The notes under the pieces were generated by a model. It made no database searches. It was given only the letters and a program-made list of their open reading frames with translations, and was not told where the DNA came from. Positions 39,831 through 47,583 of a stretch of DNA of 64,000 nucleotides are shown here, one piece after another. Within the stretch, counting starts at the first letter, position 1. Each line of letters begins with the position of its first letter. Origin of the DNA: Streptomyces mobaraensis (GTDB lineage Bacteria > Actinomycetota > Actinomycetes > Streptomycetales > Streptomycetaceae); the NCBI RefSeq assembly GCF_020099395.1, contig NZ_CP083590.1:3038001-3102000 (forward strand). Reading direction: 5' to 3'. Both the position numbers and the translations under genes were made by a program.

Positions 39831-41591
39831 ATGACGACGCACACGCACGTCCTCGACGACGCCGCCGACATCCGGGCCGCCCTCGCCGACCCCGCCCTCG
39901 CCCCCGAACTCCCGGCCGGCGCGCCGGGCCCCGCCGGCGCGAGTGTCGCGTGGCTGCGGGCCACCGTGGCCCGCTTCTCCTCCGGCGAGACGCACCGCCG
40001 GCGGCGGGCCCTGGTGGAGGCGGAACTGGCCCGCGTGGAGCCCGGCGCCTTGCGGCGGGCGGTGGAGGGGAAGGCTCCGGCACGGGCCGGGAAAGACGTT
40101 CGAGTGCGGGTGGTGCGCGCGCTGGCGGAGGCTCTGGGGATGCCGGAGCCTCGGCAGGTCGCTGACGACGTGGTTCTGGTGGCCGGGGTCTACTTCGGTG
40201 GTGAGGATCCGGCCGCGGATGAGGCGGTGGGACGGCTGGTGGCGCTGCTGGGGGCGCCCCCGGTTTCTTGCGGGGGCGAGCCCCCGCACCCCCGAAACCC
40301 CGCTTCGCGCGGTTGTCCTCAAACGCCGGACGGGCTGATTTCAGCCCGTCCGGCGTTTGAGGACGAGCGGCGAAGCCGCGATCAAGGGGGTCTGGGGGCG
40401 CAGCCCCCAGGAAACGGCGAAGTGGGGGTGCCCCCTCTGGGGGAGGGACCGGGGCATACCCCCCACGCAGAGGCAGTCGCCAACCGCATCGGCCTCCTCG
40501 TACAAGCCTGCGCCACCGCCGCACTGGTGGAGACGGCGACCGGCAGCAACAAACCGCTGGCGCGGGTCATCCGGGAGAACACCCCCCTGCGCGGCATGCG
40601 GCGCGTGGCCACCCGCCCCACCCGCCTCGCCGGACGCGACATCGCCGCGGGCGACGTGGTCGTCCTGGACATCGCCGCCGCCCACCGCACCCACCCCGCA
40701 CCGCTCACCTTCGGGGCGGAGCCCCGCCCGTGCCCCGGCCGGGCACACGCCCTCGCCCTGGCCGAGGGGCTGCTGGGCCGCCGCCCGTCGACCCCCTTCG
40801 CCCGGCTGCACCACCGCTCCGCGCCGCTCCTGCTGCCGAACGCCTGGGACCACGCCTCCGCCGCCGCGCTCGCCGCGGAAGGGTTCCCGGCGGTCGGCAC
40901 GACGAGCCTGGGCGTCGCCGCCGCGGCCGGGCTCCCGGACGGGGCCGCCGCCACCGCCGGGGAGACGCTCGCGCTGGCCCGCCGGCTCGGGCGCGGTCCG
41001 TTCCTCCTCAGCGTCGACGCCGAAGGCGGGTTCAGCGACGACCCGGAGGAGGTGGCCGGGCTGGCCCGGGAGCTTCACGCGGCCGGAGCCGTCGGGATCA
41101 ACCTGGAGGACGGCCGTCCGGACGGCACCCTCGCCCCCGCCGGCCTGCACGCCGCGAAGATCGCCGCCGTGAAGGCCGCCGTACCGGACCTGTTCGTGAA
41201 CGCCCGCACCGACACCCACTGGCTCGGCGTCCGCCGGGAGGAGACGGCCGCACGCCTCGCGCGCTACGAACAGGCGGGCGCCGACGGCGTGTTCGTGCCC
41301 GGCCTCACGGACCCGGACGGCATCGCCGCCCTGGTCGCCGGTCTGCTCGTCCCGCTGAACGTCCTGCACGCACCGGACGGTCCCACCCTCGCCGAGCTGT
41401 CGGCCCTGGGGGTGCGCCGGGTGAGCCTCGGTTCGCTGCCCTACCGGACGGCCCTGGCGGCGGCCGTGGCCGTCGCGACCGCCGTACGCGACGGCCGGTC
41501 GGTGGAACGCCGCCTTCCGGCGCCCTCCTACGCGGAGGTACAGGCACTGTCGGCCCCCGGGCGGCGCGGGCCGGGGGACGGTACGCGGTGA
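39831..41591 (+). CDS. cytochrome P450-like / isocitrate lyase-PEP mutase family fusion with in-frame repeat insertion
   Basis: 586 codons. Residues 1-140 and about 212-320 make a short P450-like protein: WLRATVARFSSGETHRRRRALVEAELARVEPGALR early, RENTPLRGMRRVATRPTRLAGRDIAAGDVVVLDIAAAHR (ExxR-distal region) and heme loop FGAEPRPCPGR with Cys about 301. Residues 140-208 come from a palindromic repeat element. From about 325 the protein is an ICL/PEP-mutase family barrel: LLLPNAWDHASAAALAAEGFPAVGTTSLGVA, FLLSVDAEGGFSDDPEEV, GINLEDGRPDG, DLFVNARTDTHWLG. In relatives I recall these as neighbouring separate genes; here no stop separates them. Whether the P450 half is functional is doubtful. Under probable ArsR control. 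Confidence 0.75.
   Translation: MTTHTHVLDDAADIRAALADPALAPELPAGAPGPAGASVAWLRATVARFSSGETHRRRRALVEAELARVEPGALRRAVEGKAPARAGKDVRVRVVRALAEALGMPEPRQVADDVVLVAGVYFGGEDPAADEAVGRLVALLGAPPVSCGGEPPHPRNPASRGCPQTPDGLISARPAFEDERRSRDQGGLGAQPPGNGEVGVPPLGEGPGHTPHAEAVANRIGLLVQACATAALVETATGSNKPLARVIRENTPLRGMRRVATRPTRLAGRDIAAGDVVVLDIAAAHRTHPAPLTFGAEPRPCPGRAHALALAEGLLGRRPSTPFARLHHRSAPLLLPNAWDHASAAALAAEGFPAVGTTSLGVAAAAGLPDGAAATAGETLALARRLGRGPFLLSVDAEGGFSDDPEEVAGLARELHAAGAVGINLEDGRPDGTLAPAGLHAAKIAAVKAAVPDLFVNARTDTHWLGVRREETAARLARYEQAGADGVFVPGLTDPDGIAALVAGLLVPLNVLHAPDGPTLAELSALGVRRVSLGSLPYRTALAAAVAVATAVRDGRSVERRLPAPSYAEVQALSAPGRRGPGDGTR
40250..40455. mobile_element. palindromic repeat element inserted in the fusion gene (MITE-like, no transposase)
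   Basis: Core 40315-40364 is a perfect palindrome with 24-base arms (GTCCTCAAACGCCGGACGGG...). The right flank 40415-40455 (CGGCGAAGTGGGGGTGCCCC...) is identical to the right arm of the element at 44609-44836. The left flank differs from the second copy and contains its own GCGGGGGCGAGCCCCCGC hairpin. It carries no ORF of its own. Rightward translation through it is open in the host frame. The CCTCAAACGCCGGACGGGCT motif is, from memory, common in Streptomyces intergenic regions. Confidence 0.8.
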
Positions 41592-41864
41592 CGAGGGGGC
41601 GGTGGACGGCCCGGAGGAGTACGCCGACCGGAATCGCTGGGCGAAGGCCCTGCCGACGGCGTCCCCCTTGTGACCGCGCGAAGCGCGCGCCGGCCGGTGG
41701 ACCGGGCTCCGCCTCCAGCGCCGCCCCTCACACCGCGGCACCGGCAACCACGGGAAGTACCCCGCCCGTTCGCTCCCCGGCGTGCCCGGATCCCGACCGG
41801 GGCGAAAGCGAACGCGGCCAGGCGGAAGGGAACCCGGCCGGGCGGAAGGGAACCCGCCCGTCCG
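41592..41864. other. intergenic gap with a 20-bp duplication
   Basis: GGCGGAAGGGAACCCGGCCG (41821-41840) is followed immediately by a near-identical copy (41841-41860), ending at the glycosyltransferase stop. No gene or clear terminator otherwise. Confidence 0.6.
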
Positions 41865-43238
41865 CTACCCGTACTCCGCGGACCCGGCACCTTCGGCCGT
41901 CCGTTCTCCGGGAGCGGGCGTCCCGCCCGCGACAGGCGCCTCCACCGCGCGTTCGGTCTTGGTCCAGTGCCCCCGCCCGGTGACGATCTGCCCCAGAGCG
42001 CGCCAGCCGGCCGCGAAGCTCAGATACAGGCTGACCACCACGGCGGGGGACCAGCAGACCGCCTTCCAGAGCGGAAGGTCGTCCGTCCGGTGCCAGTAGA
42101 GCAACGCCGCCGCCAGGTAGGCGGCGAAGGGAAGCGCCTGCCAGGCCAGGAGGTTGAGCCATACCGGGCCGGGCACGAGGAGAGGCGTGCCGACGCCGTG
42201 GCCGCACAGCGCGCGGAAGATCGAGTAGTGCTGGACGACCGAGGCCGGCAACGTGACGACGTACGGGCCGAGCAGGTAGCCGGTGAGCTCGACGCGGCCG
42301 AGGAAGCCGACGGCGGGACGTGCCCAGAGTTCCGGCAGGCGCTTGATGGCGCTCATGTGACCGTGGAACCAGCGGGTGCGCTGGCGGAGCAGCCGGCGCG
42401 GGCTGGTCAGCCCCTGCTGGGAGACGTACGCCGTGGTGGTGGAGGTGACCGTCCAGCCCCGGGCGGCGAGGCTGATGCCCAGGTCGAGGTCCTCGGTCAG
42501 GGAGTCCGACCAGGGCTGGGTCCCGACGCCGTCGAGCGCGGACAGCCTGCTGAACTGGCCGTTGCCGCCCATGCTCACCGAGCCGGTGCGGACCCGGCCG
42601 AACTGGGTCAGTGCGCTCAGGGCCCAGAACTCCATGTCCTGCAACCGCAGCAGCAGGCGGTGCCTGCCGCGGATGCGCACGGCCAACTGGACCGCGCCCA
42701 CCCCCGGTTCCGCGAACAGCCGCGTCACCCGGTTCGCGGCGCCCGGCGTCATCCGGCCGTCGGCGTCCAGAACGCACACCAGTACCCGCGACGCGTCGAG
42801 GCCCTCCTTCCCCGCCCGCTCGCGCACCGCACGCAGGCCGGTGTTGAGGGCCGCGCCCTTGCCCTGCCGCGCGGCCGGCGGCGTCCTGCGGAGGAGGGTC
42901 ACGCGGTCGTCGCCGACGGCGGCCACGATGCGGGAGGTGGCGTCGTCACTGCCGTCGTCCACGACGACGGCGCGCACACCCGGCTGCCCGTCGAGCAGGC
43001 ACCGCAGGGTGTTGCCGACGACGCGTTCCTCGTTCAGACAGGGAAGGAGGACGAAGACGCTCCAGTCGGCGGGGAGCGGGGCGGGCCGCTCGTGTGCCGC
43101 TCCCAGCTGACCCCGGAGTGAGCCGTCGGCGCGGCGGGCGAGGGCGATGCCCCGGAGGAGGAGCGGGATGTTGTACACGACCGTGCACAGGGCGACCCCG
43201 AGGGCGACGTATTGGGCGATCCTGTCCAGTGCGGCCAC
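41865..43238 (-). CDS. membrane glycosyltransferase, GT2 family
   Basis: About 457 residues. One N-terminal helix (YVALGVALCTVVYNIPLLLRGIAL), then the GT-A domain: VFVLLPCLNEERVVGNTLRCLL, VVVDDGSDDATS, VLDADGRMTPGAANRV (DxD), SLTEDLDLGISLAARGW (catalytic ED) and RQRTRWFHGHMSAIK (QxxRW-type), then three to four C-terminal membrane helices. This is the architecture of processive or polyprenol-independent GT2 synthases such as those making cellulose/hyaluronan-like or beta-glucan chains. Product unknown. GTG at 43238 has GGAAAGGA upstream and removes a repeat-rich 89-codon extension that is open to 43505. Confidence 0.85.
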   Translation of the reverse strand: MAALDRIAQYVALGVALCTVVYNIPLLLRGIALARRADGSLRGQLGAAHERPAPLPADWSVFVLLPCLNEERVVGNTLRCLLDGQPGVRAVVVDDGSDDATSRIVAAVGDDRVTLLRRTPPAARQGKGAALNTGLRAVRERAGKEGLDASRVLVCVLDADGRMTPGAANRVTRLFAEPGVGAVQLAVRIRGRHRLLLRLQDMEFWALSALTQFGRVRTGSVSMGGNGQFSRLSALDGVGTQPWSDSLTEDLDLGISLAARGWTVTSTTTAYVSQQGLTSPRRLLRQRTRWFHGHMSAIKRLPELWARPAVGFLGRVELTGYLLGPYVVTLPASVVQHYSIFRALCGHGVGTPLLVPGPVWLNLLAWQALPFAAYLAAALLYWHRTDDLPLWKAVCWSPAVVVSLYLSFAAGWRALGQIVTGRGHWTKTERAVEAPVAGGTPAPGERTAEGAGSAEYG

Positions 43239-43257
43239 GGGATCCTTTCCGCGGGCG

Positions 43258-43390
43258 TTCTCGTCCGGGACGCGCGGCTTCGACGACCGGCCGGCTTCGA
43301 GAACCGGCGGGTTCGACGACCGGCGAGCCTTGAGGGTCACCCGGCTCCGGGAACCGCCCGGCTCCGAGGGCCGCCCGGCCTTGAAGCGGG
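43258..43390. repeat. short GC-rich tandem repeats upstream of the glycosyltransferase
   Basis: Units of 16-17 bases such as CGGCTTCGACGACCGGC, CGGCTTCGAGAACCGGC and GGGTTCGACGACCGGC run from about 43269 to 43315, and related CCCGGCTCCG(G/A)G units to about 43385. In the leftward frame they encode RSSKP/RSSNP-type repeats if translated. The remaining 43391-43623 shows no gene. Confidence 0.65.
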
Positions 43391-43623
43391 GCCTCGCGGG
43401 CGGCGCCTCTCTCGGCTCGTCGCTCTCGTCCGGTCTTCGGGCTACCCGGGCGGGATGCCGGTTCCACCCCGATGCGCCACGATTCCGAATATTTGCCGTG
43501 GCCACCTACGTACACGTCCGCGCCCCGGCGCACGTCGCGCTCCCCGTCGCGGGCCGCGAGCCCGCCGCGCCCTCGAAAGAGTCACCCTTGATTCCCGCCC
43601 GGCCCAGGGCGTTGGCTGGGCGC

Positions 43624-44601
43624 ATGGAGTACACGCAACTCGGGCGCACGGGACTCAGTGTCAGCCGGATCGTTCTCGGGACGATGAACTTCGGACCGCG
43701 GACCGACGAGGCCGACAGCCACGCGATCATGGACGCCGCCCTCACTGCGGGCGTCAACTTCTTCGACACGGCCAACACCTACGGTTCCCGCGACGACCGC
43801 GGCCGGACCGAGATCATCATTGGCGACTGGTTCGCCAAGGGCGGCGGCCGGCGGGACAAGGTGGTGCTGGCCACCAAGGGGTACGGCGCGACGGAACCGG
43901 GGGCCGAGGGCGAGTGGCCCAACCGGTCCCGGCTGTCGGCGCTGAACATCCGGCGGTCCGTGGAGGCCAGCCTCCGGCGGCTCCGCACCGACCACATCGA
44001 CCTCTACCAGTTCCACCACGTGGACCGGGAGACGCCCTGGGAGGAGATCTGGCAGGCGGTCGACGTCCTGGTCCAGCAGGGCAAGATCCTCTACGCCGGT
44101 TCCTCCAACCACGCCGGCTGGCACATCGCCCAGGCCAACGAGACCGCCCGCAGTCTCGGCTCGTACGGGCTGGTCAGCGAACAGTGCCTGTACAACCTGG
44201 TCGAGCGGCGGGCCGAGATGGAGGTCATCCCGGCGGCCCGGGCCTACGGGCTCGGCATCATCCCCTGGTCGCCCCTGGGCGGCGGGCTGCTGGGCGGGGC
44301 GATCCGCCGCGCGGCGGAGACGGGACGGTCGGCGGAGGCGCTCGCGAACACGGCGGTGCGGGAACGCGTCCAGGCGTACGAGGACGTCGTCGACGCGCAT
44401 GGGCTCGTGGCCGGCGAGGTGGCCCTCGCGTGGCTGCTGGCGCGGCCGGGGGTGACCGGGCCGATCGTGGGGCCCCGGACGGTGGAGCAGTTGGGCTCCG
44501 CCCTGAAGGCTGTGGAGTTGGAGCTGCCGGAGGAGCTCCTGGTGTCGCTGGACGAGATCTTCCCGGGGCCGGGCGAGACGCCGGAGGCTTTCGCCTGGTA
44601 G
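43624..44601 (+). CDS. aldo/keto reductase
   Basis: 325 residues, NADPH-dependent (beta/alpha)8 reductase of the AKR11/YghZ-like group. MEYTQLGRTGLSVSRIVLGTMNFG opens the barrel; the catalytic tetrad is visible as Asp in FFDTANTYG, Tyr in the same block, Lys in VVLATKGYG and His in DLYQFHHVD. SEQCLYNLVERRAEMEVIPAARAYGLGIIPWSPLGGGLL and PIVGPRTVEQLGSALKAVELELP supply cofactor binding. Substrate unknown. ATG at 43624 without a strong ribosome binding site. It ends immediately before a palindromic repeat element that may serve as its terminator. Confidence 0.92.
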   Translation: MEYTQLGRTGLSVSRIVLGTMNFGPRTDEADSHAIMDAALTAGVNFFDTANTYGSRDDRGRTEIIIGDWFAKGGGRRDKVVLATKGYGATEPGAEGEWPNRSRLSALNIRRSVEASLRRLRTDHIDLYQFHHVDRETPWEEIWQAVDVLVQQGKILYAGSSNHAGWHIAQANETARSLGSYGLVSEQCLYNLVERRAEMEVIPAARAYGLGIIPWSPLGGGLLGGAIRRAAETGRSAEALANTAVRERVQAYEDVVDAHGLVAGEVALAWLLARPGVTGPIVGPRTVEQLGSALKAVELELPEELLVSLDEIFPGPGETPEAFAW

Positions 44602-44608
44602 GGGTGCT

Positions 44609-44836
44609 GCCCCGGTCCCTCCCCCAGAGGGGGCACCCCCACTTCGCCGATTCCTGGGGCTGCGCCCCAGACCCCGCTTGTCGCGGCTTCGCCGCTCGTC
44701 CTCAAACGCCGGACGGGCTATATCAGCCCGTCCGGCGTTTGAGGACAGCGCGCGCAGCGCGCTTCAGGGGGTCCGGGGGGCTCGCCCCCGGGAAGCGGCG
44801 AAGTGGGGGTGCCCCCTCTGGGGGAGGGACCGGGGC
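44609..44836. mobile_element. 228-bp palindromic repeat element with 41-bp terminal inverted repeats
   Basis: Terminal arms 44609-44649 and 44796-44836 are perfect 41-base inverted repeats (left starts GCCCCGGTCCCTCCCCC). The centre 44698-44746 is a 22-bp-arm palindrome (GTCCTCAAACGCCGGACGGG...) with a five-base loop. Between lie minor hairpins (TGGGGCTGCGCCCCA). It shares the centre and right arm with the copy at 40250-40455. No ORF or transposase; it lies seven bases after the aldo/keto reductase stop and could act as a terminator. Confidence 0.85.
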
Positions 44837-44857
44837 ACCCCCCGCCACAGGCGGCAA

Positions 44858-44992
44858 TCAGCGCACAGCCGCCACCACGGCCACAATGACGAGCACCAGG
44901 GCAAGCGCCCCGGTCATGATCCGGTTTCTGGTCTTCGGGTCCACCTTGGAAGGGTAACGAACCCCCTCAGTTCCCCCTCGGTACCCCCTCAT
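44858..44992 (-). CDS. 44-residue single-pass membrane peptide
   Basis: The peptide has a basic N-terminal half (MRGYRGGTEGVRYPSKVDPKT) and one C-terminal membrane helix (IMTGALALVLVIVAVVAAVR), expected N-in. Its ATG overlaps the stop codon of thpR in the arrangement TGATG, so it should be translationally coupled to it. A GTG at 44944 (VDPKTRNR) is an alternative start without a ribosome binding site. Small single-helix proteins of this kind are common in streptomycetes; function unknown. Confidence 0.55.
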   Translation of the reverse strand: MRGYRGGTEGVRYPSKVDPKTRNRIMTGALALVLVIVAVVAAVR

Positions 44993-45552
44993 CACCCCAG
45001 CCCCCAGGACCGCACCGTCTCGTAGCGGGGCCGCTCCCCCGGCACCCCCGAGCCGGGCAGCCGGCTGTGGACCAGTTCCAGCCGCTCGGCGGTCCAGGGT
45101 GAGCCCTGGAAGTCGGCGAGCGCCTCCGCGTACGGCCGGAGGGGGACGCCGCCGCCGGCGCGGGCGAGGGTGAGGTGGGCGTGGAAGGGGCGGGACTCGT
45201 CGACGGGGATGCCCGCGCGGCGGGCGGCCGCGCCGGTGGAGCGGGCGAGGGCGCGGAGGGTGGCGACGTCGCCGTCCGCGCCGGTCCACAGGACGCGGTC
45301 GCCGAACCGGCCGCCGCCCGCCAGCCGGAGCTCGTGCGCGGGGTGGCGGTGGGCCGCCCGGCCCAGGCGCTCGGTGAGGTCCGGCAGCAGCGCCTCGTCC
45401 ACCTCGCCCAGGAAGGCGAGGGTGAAGTGCCAGGTCGCGGGGGCGGCCCAGCGCAGCCGTCCGCTGTCGGGGAGGGCGTGCAACCCGGCCACCGCCGCGC
45501 CGAGTTGGGACAGGGCGGCCGGCGGGGGAATGACGGCGACAAAGAGGCGCAT
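44992..45552 (-). CDS. thpR: RNA 2',3'-cyclic phosphodiesterase (2H family)
   Basis: 186 residues. The two catalytic HxTx motifs of the 2H phosphoesterase family are present: HFTL in ATWHFTLAFLGEVDE (about residue 42) and HLTL in FHAHLTLARAGGG (about residue 125). MRLFVAVIPPP is the standard start. Enzymes of this group open 2',3'-cyclic phosphates to 2'-phosphates and were first named 2'-5' RNA ligases. ATG at 45552; 19 bases separate it from a divergent GNAT gene, so promoters overlap. A tiny membrane-protein gene is coupled behind it. Confidence 0.9.
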   Translation of the reverse strand: MRLFVAVIPPPAALSQLGAAVAGLHALPDSGRLRWAAPATWHFTLAFLGEVDEALLPDLTERLGRAAHRHPAHELRLAGGGRFGDRVLWTGADGDVATLRALARSTGAAARRAGIPVDESRPFHAHLTLARAGGGVPLRPYAEALADFQGSPWTAERLELVHSRLPGSGVPGERPRYETVRSWGLG

Positions 45553-45571
45553 GCCGATTAGTGTCGCGCGG

Positions 45572-46105
45572 ATGGAGATCACGCAGCGGGAAGACGACCG
45601 GCTGGTCATCAGGAAGGGCGGGGTCGAGGACCTCCCCGCGGTCCTCGCGATGCTCGACAGTGCCGTCGCGTGGCTGACGGCCCGGGGCCGTCCGGGGCAG
45701 TGGGGCACCGAGCCGTTCTCGGCGCGGCCGGCGAGCGTCGACAGGATCCGCGACAACCTGGCGTCGGCCACCGCCTGGATCGCCGAGTGCGACGGCATAC
45801 CCGTCGGCACGCTGACGCTGGCTCCCCGGCCGTCCGAGTACGTCGAACCGGCCGGGGAACCGGAGGTGTTCATCCGCCTGCTCGTCACCGACCGCCGCCG
45901 CGCGGGCCGGGGCACCGGCGCGGCGCTCCTCGCGCACGCGGTGCGGGAGACCCGGCGGCAGGGCGTGGACCTGCTCCGGGTGGACTGCTACGCGGGCGAC
46001 GACGGGCGGCTGGTCGCGTACTACCGGGGCCAGGGGTTCGTCCCGACGGAGACGTTCCGCGTGGGCGACTGGCCGGGGCAGGTGCTGGAGCGCCGGGTGG
46101 GGTGA
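45572..46105 (+). CDS. GNAT-family N-acetyltransferase
   Basis: 177 residues: RKGGVEDLPAVLAMLDSAVAWL, TAWIAECDGIPVGTLTLAP, then FIRLLVTDRRRAGRGTGAALLAHAVRETRRQGVDLLRVDCYAGDDGRLVAYYRGQGFVPTETF, containing the acetyl-CoA loop (RRAGRGTG). The late YYRGQGF block is the usual fourth motif. Substrate unknown. No Shine-Dalgarno sequence; a TAGTGT -10-like element just upstream suggests a leaderless mRNA. Divergent from thpR. Confidence 0.88.
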   Translation: MEITQREDDRLVIRKGGVEDLPAVLAMLDSAVAWLTARGRPGQWGTEPFSARPASVDRIRDNLASATAWIAECDGIPVGTLTLAPRPSEYVEPAGEPEVFIRLLVTDRRRAGRGTGAALLAHAVRETRRQGVDLLRVDCYAGDDGRLVAYYRGQGFVPTETFRVGDWPGQVLERRVG

Positions 46106-46172
46106 CGAGGGCCCCGGGAGCCCCCGCCGCCTCACTTCACGCCGCCGTCGTCAGCGCCCCCGCCGTCTCCCC

Positions 46173-47558
46173 TCACGCCGCCGTCGTCAGCGTCCCCGCC
46201 TCCTGCCGCTCCTCCGCCGGCGCCGGCCGGCGTGGCACGAAGCGCACGGGCCGGCGGCCGCGCCGCAGGTCGACCTGGAGCCGCAGGCCGGCGGCGCGGG
46301 CCAGGCCGAGGCCGATGCCGGCCGCCGCGAGGACGGAGATCACACCGCCGGCCGCGAAGCCGACGCGGGCGCCGTAGGCGTCGGTGATCCAGCCGACGAG
46401 GGGCGCGCCGATCGGGGTGCCGCCCATGAAGACCATCATGTAGAGGCTGAGCACCCGGCCGCGCATGGCGGGGGCGACGGCCAGCTGCACGCTGGAGTTG
46501 GCGGTGACGTTGATCGTCAGACCGAACATCCCGATGGGCACCAGGAGCACGGCGAACAGCCAGAACGTGGGCGACAGGGCGGCGGCGACCTCCAGCAGTC
46601 CGAAGACGAGGGCCGCGCCGACCATGACGCGCCGCCGCGAGCTGCCGCGTCGGGCGGAGAGCAGGGCGCCGGCCAGGGAGCCGGCCGCCATCAGGGTGTT
46701 GAGCAGGCCGTAGGTGCCGGCGCCGGCGTGGTGGACGTCGTTGACGAACGCCGTGAGCCAGATGGGGAAGTTGTAGCCGAAGGTGCCGACGAAGCCGATG
46801 AGGATGATCGGCCAGAGCAGGTCGGGCTGTTCGCGGACGTGCCGCAGCCCCTCGCGGAGCTGTCCCTTGCCGCGCGGGGCGGTCTCGGCCTTGTGCAGCT
46901 CCCCGGTGCGCATCATCAGCAGACCGGCGATCGGGGCGATGTAGGAGAGCCCGTTGAAGAGGAAGGCGGCGCCGCTGCCGACGGCGGTGATCATGACACC
47001 GGCGACGGCGGGACCGACGAGCCGCGCGGTCTGGAAGTTGGCGGAGTTGAGGCTGACGGCGTTGCCGAGGTCGGCGGGGCCGACCATCTCGTGGACGAAC
47101 GCCTGCCGGGCGGGGTTGTCGACGACCGTGACGAGGCCGAGGGCCAGGGCGGTGAGGTAGACGTGCCACACCTGGACGTGGCCGGAGAGGGTCAGGACCG
47201 CGAGCGCGAGGCCCGTCAGTCCGCTCGCCGCCTGGGTGACGAGGAGCAGGAGGCGCTTGGGGCACCGGTCGGCGATGACGCCGCCGTACAGCCCGAGGAA
47301 CAGCATCGGCAGGAACTGCAGGGCGGTGGTGATGCCCACCGCGGCGGAGGAGCCCGTGAGGCCGAGGACCAGCCAGTCCTGGGCTATTCGCTGCATCCAG
47401 GTGCCGGTGTTCGACACGACCTGGCCGGCGGCGAAGAGCCGGTAGTTGCGGATCCTGAGTGAGCTGAACATGCCCCCCTTGCGGGTCAGGGGGGTGGTGC
47501 GTGCGTCGTCGTGGCGGTTCGGTGCGGGTGCGGAGTCTGCTCCGGGTCCCGTACTCAA
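46173..47558 (-). CDS. MFS transporter (enterobactin-exporter/EntS-like group)
   Basis: 461 residues with about 12 helices: FSSLRIRNYRLFAAGQVVSNTGTWMQRIAQDWLVLGLTGSSAAVGITTALQFLPMLFLGLYGGVIADRCPKRLLLL is the hallmark start of the MFS_3 group, and DNPARQAFVHEMVGPADLGNAVSLNSANFQTARLVGPAVAG is its conserved loop. Substrate unknown (drugs or siderophores in relatives). TTG start at 47558 with GGAGG ten bases upstream. A MarR gene ends 25 bases upstream in the same direction, so the two form a regulator-exporter operon. Confidence 0.9.
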   Translation of the reverse strand: MSTGPGADSAPAPNRHDDARTTPLTRKGGMFSSLRIRNYRLFAAGQVVSNTGTWMQRIAQDWLVLGLTGSSAAVGITTALQFLPMLFLGLYGGVIADRCPKRLLLLVTQAASGLTGLALAVLTLSGHVQVWHVYLTALALGLVTVVDNPARQAFVHEMVGPADLGNAVSLNSANFQTARLVGPAVAGVMITAVGSGAAFLFNGLSYIAPIAGLLMMRTGELHKAETAPRGKGQLREGLRHVREQPDLLWPIILIGFVGTFGYNFPIWLTAFVNDVHHAGAGTYGLLNTLMAAGSLAGALLSARRGSSRRRVMVGAALVFGLLEVAAALSPTFWLFAVLLVPIGMFGLTINVTANSSVQLAVAPAMRGRVLSLYMMVFMGGTPIGAPLVGWITDAYGARVGFAAGGVISVLAAAGIGLGLARAAGLRLQVDLRRGRRPVRFVPRRPAPAEERQEAGTLTTAA

Positions 47559-47583
47559 AGTGGGTTCGCCTCCTTTGCTCGGG

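Noticed and set aside
43239..43505. N-terminal extension of the glycosyltransferase to the GTG at 43505
   Set aside because: The added 89 codons are tandem-repeat sequence, while GTG 43238 has a good GGAAAGGA ribosome binding site and gives the usual family length.
40250..44836. Composite transposon bounded by two copies of the palindromic element
   Set aside because: The two copies share only the core and one arm, the intervening genes look native, and there is no transposase.
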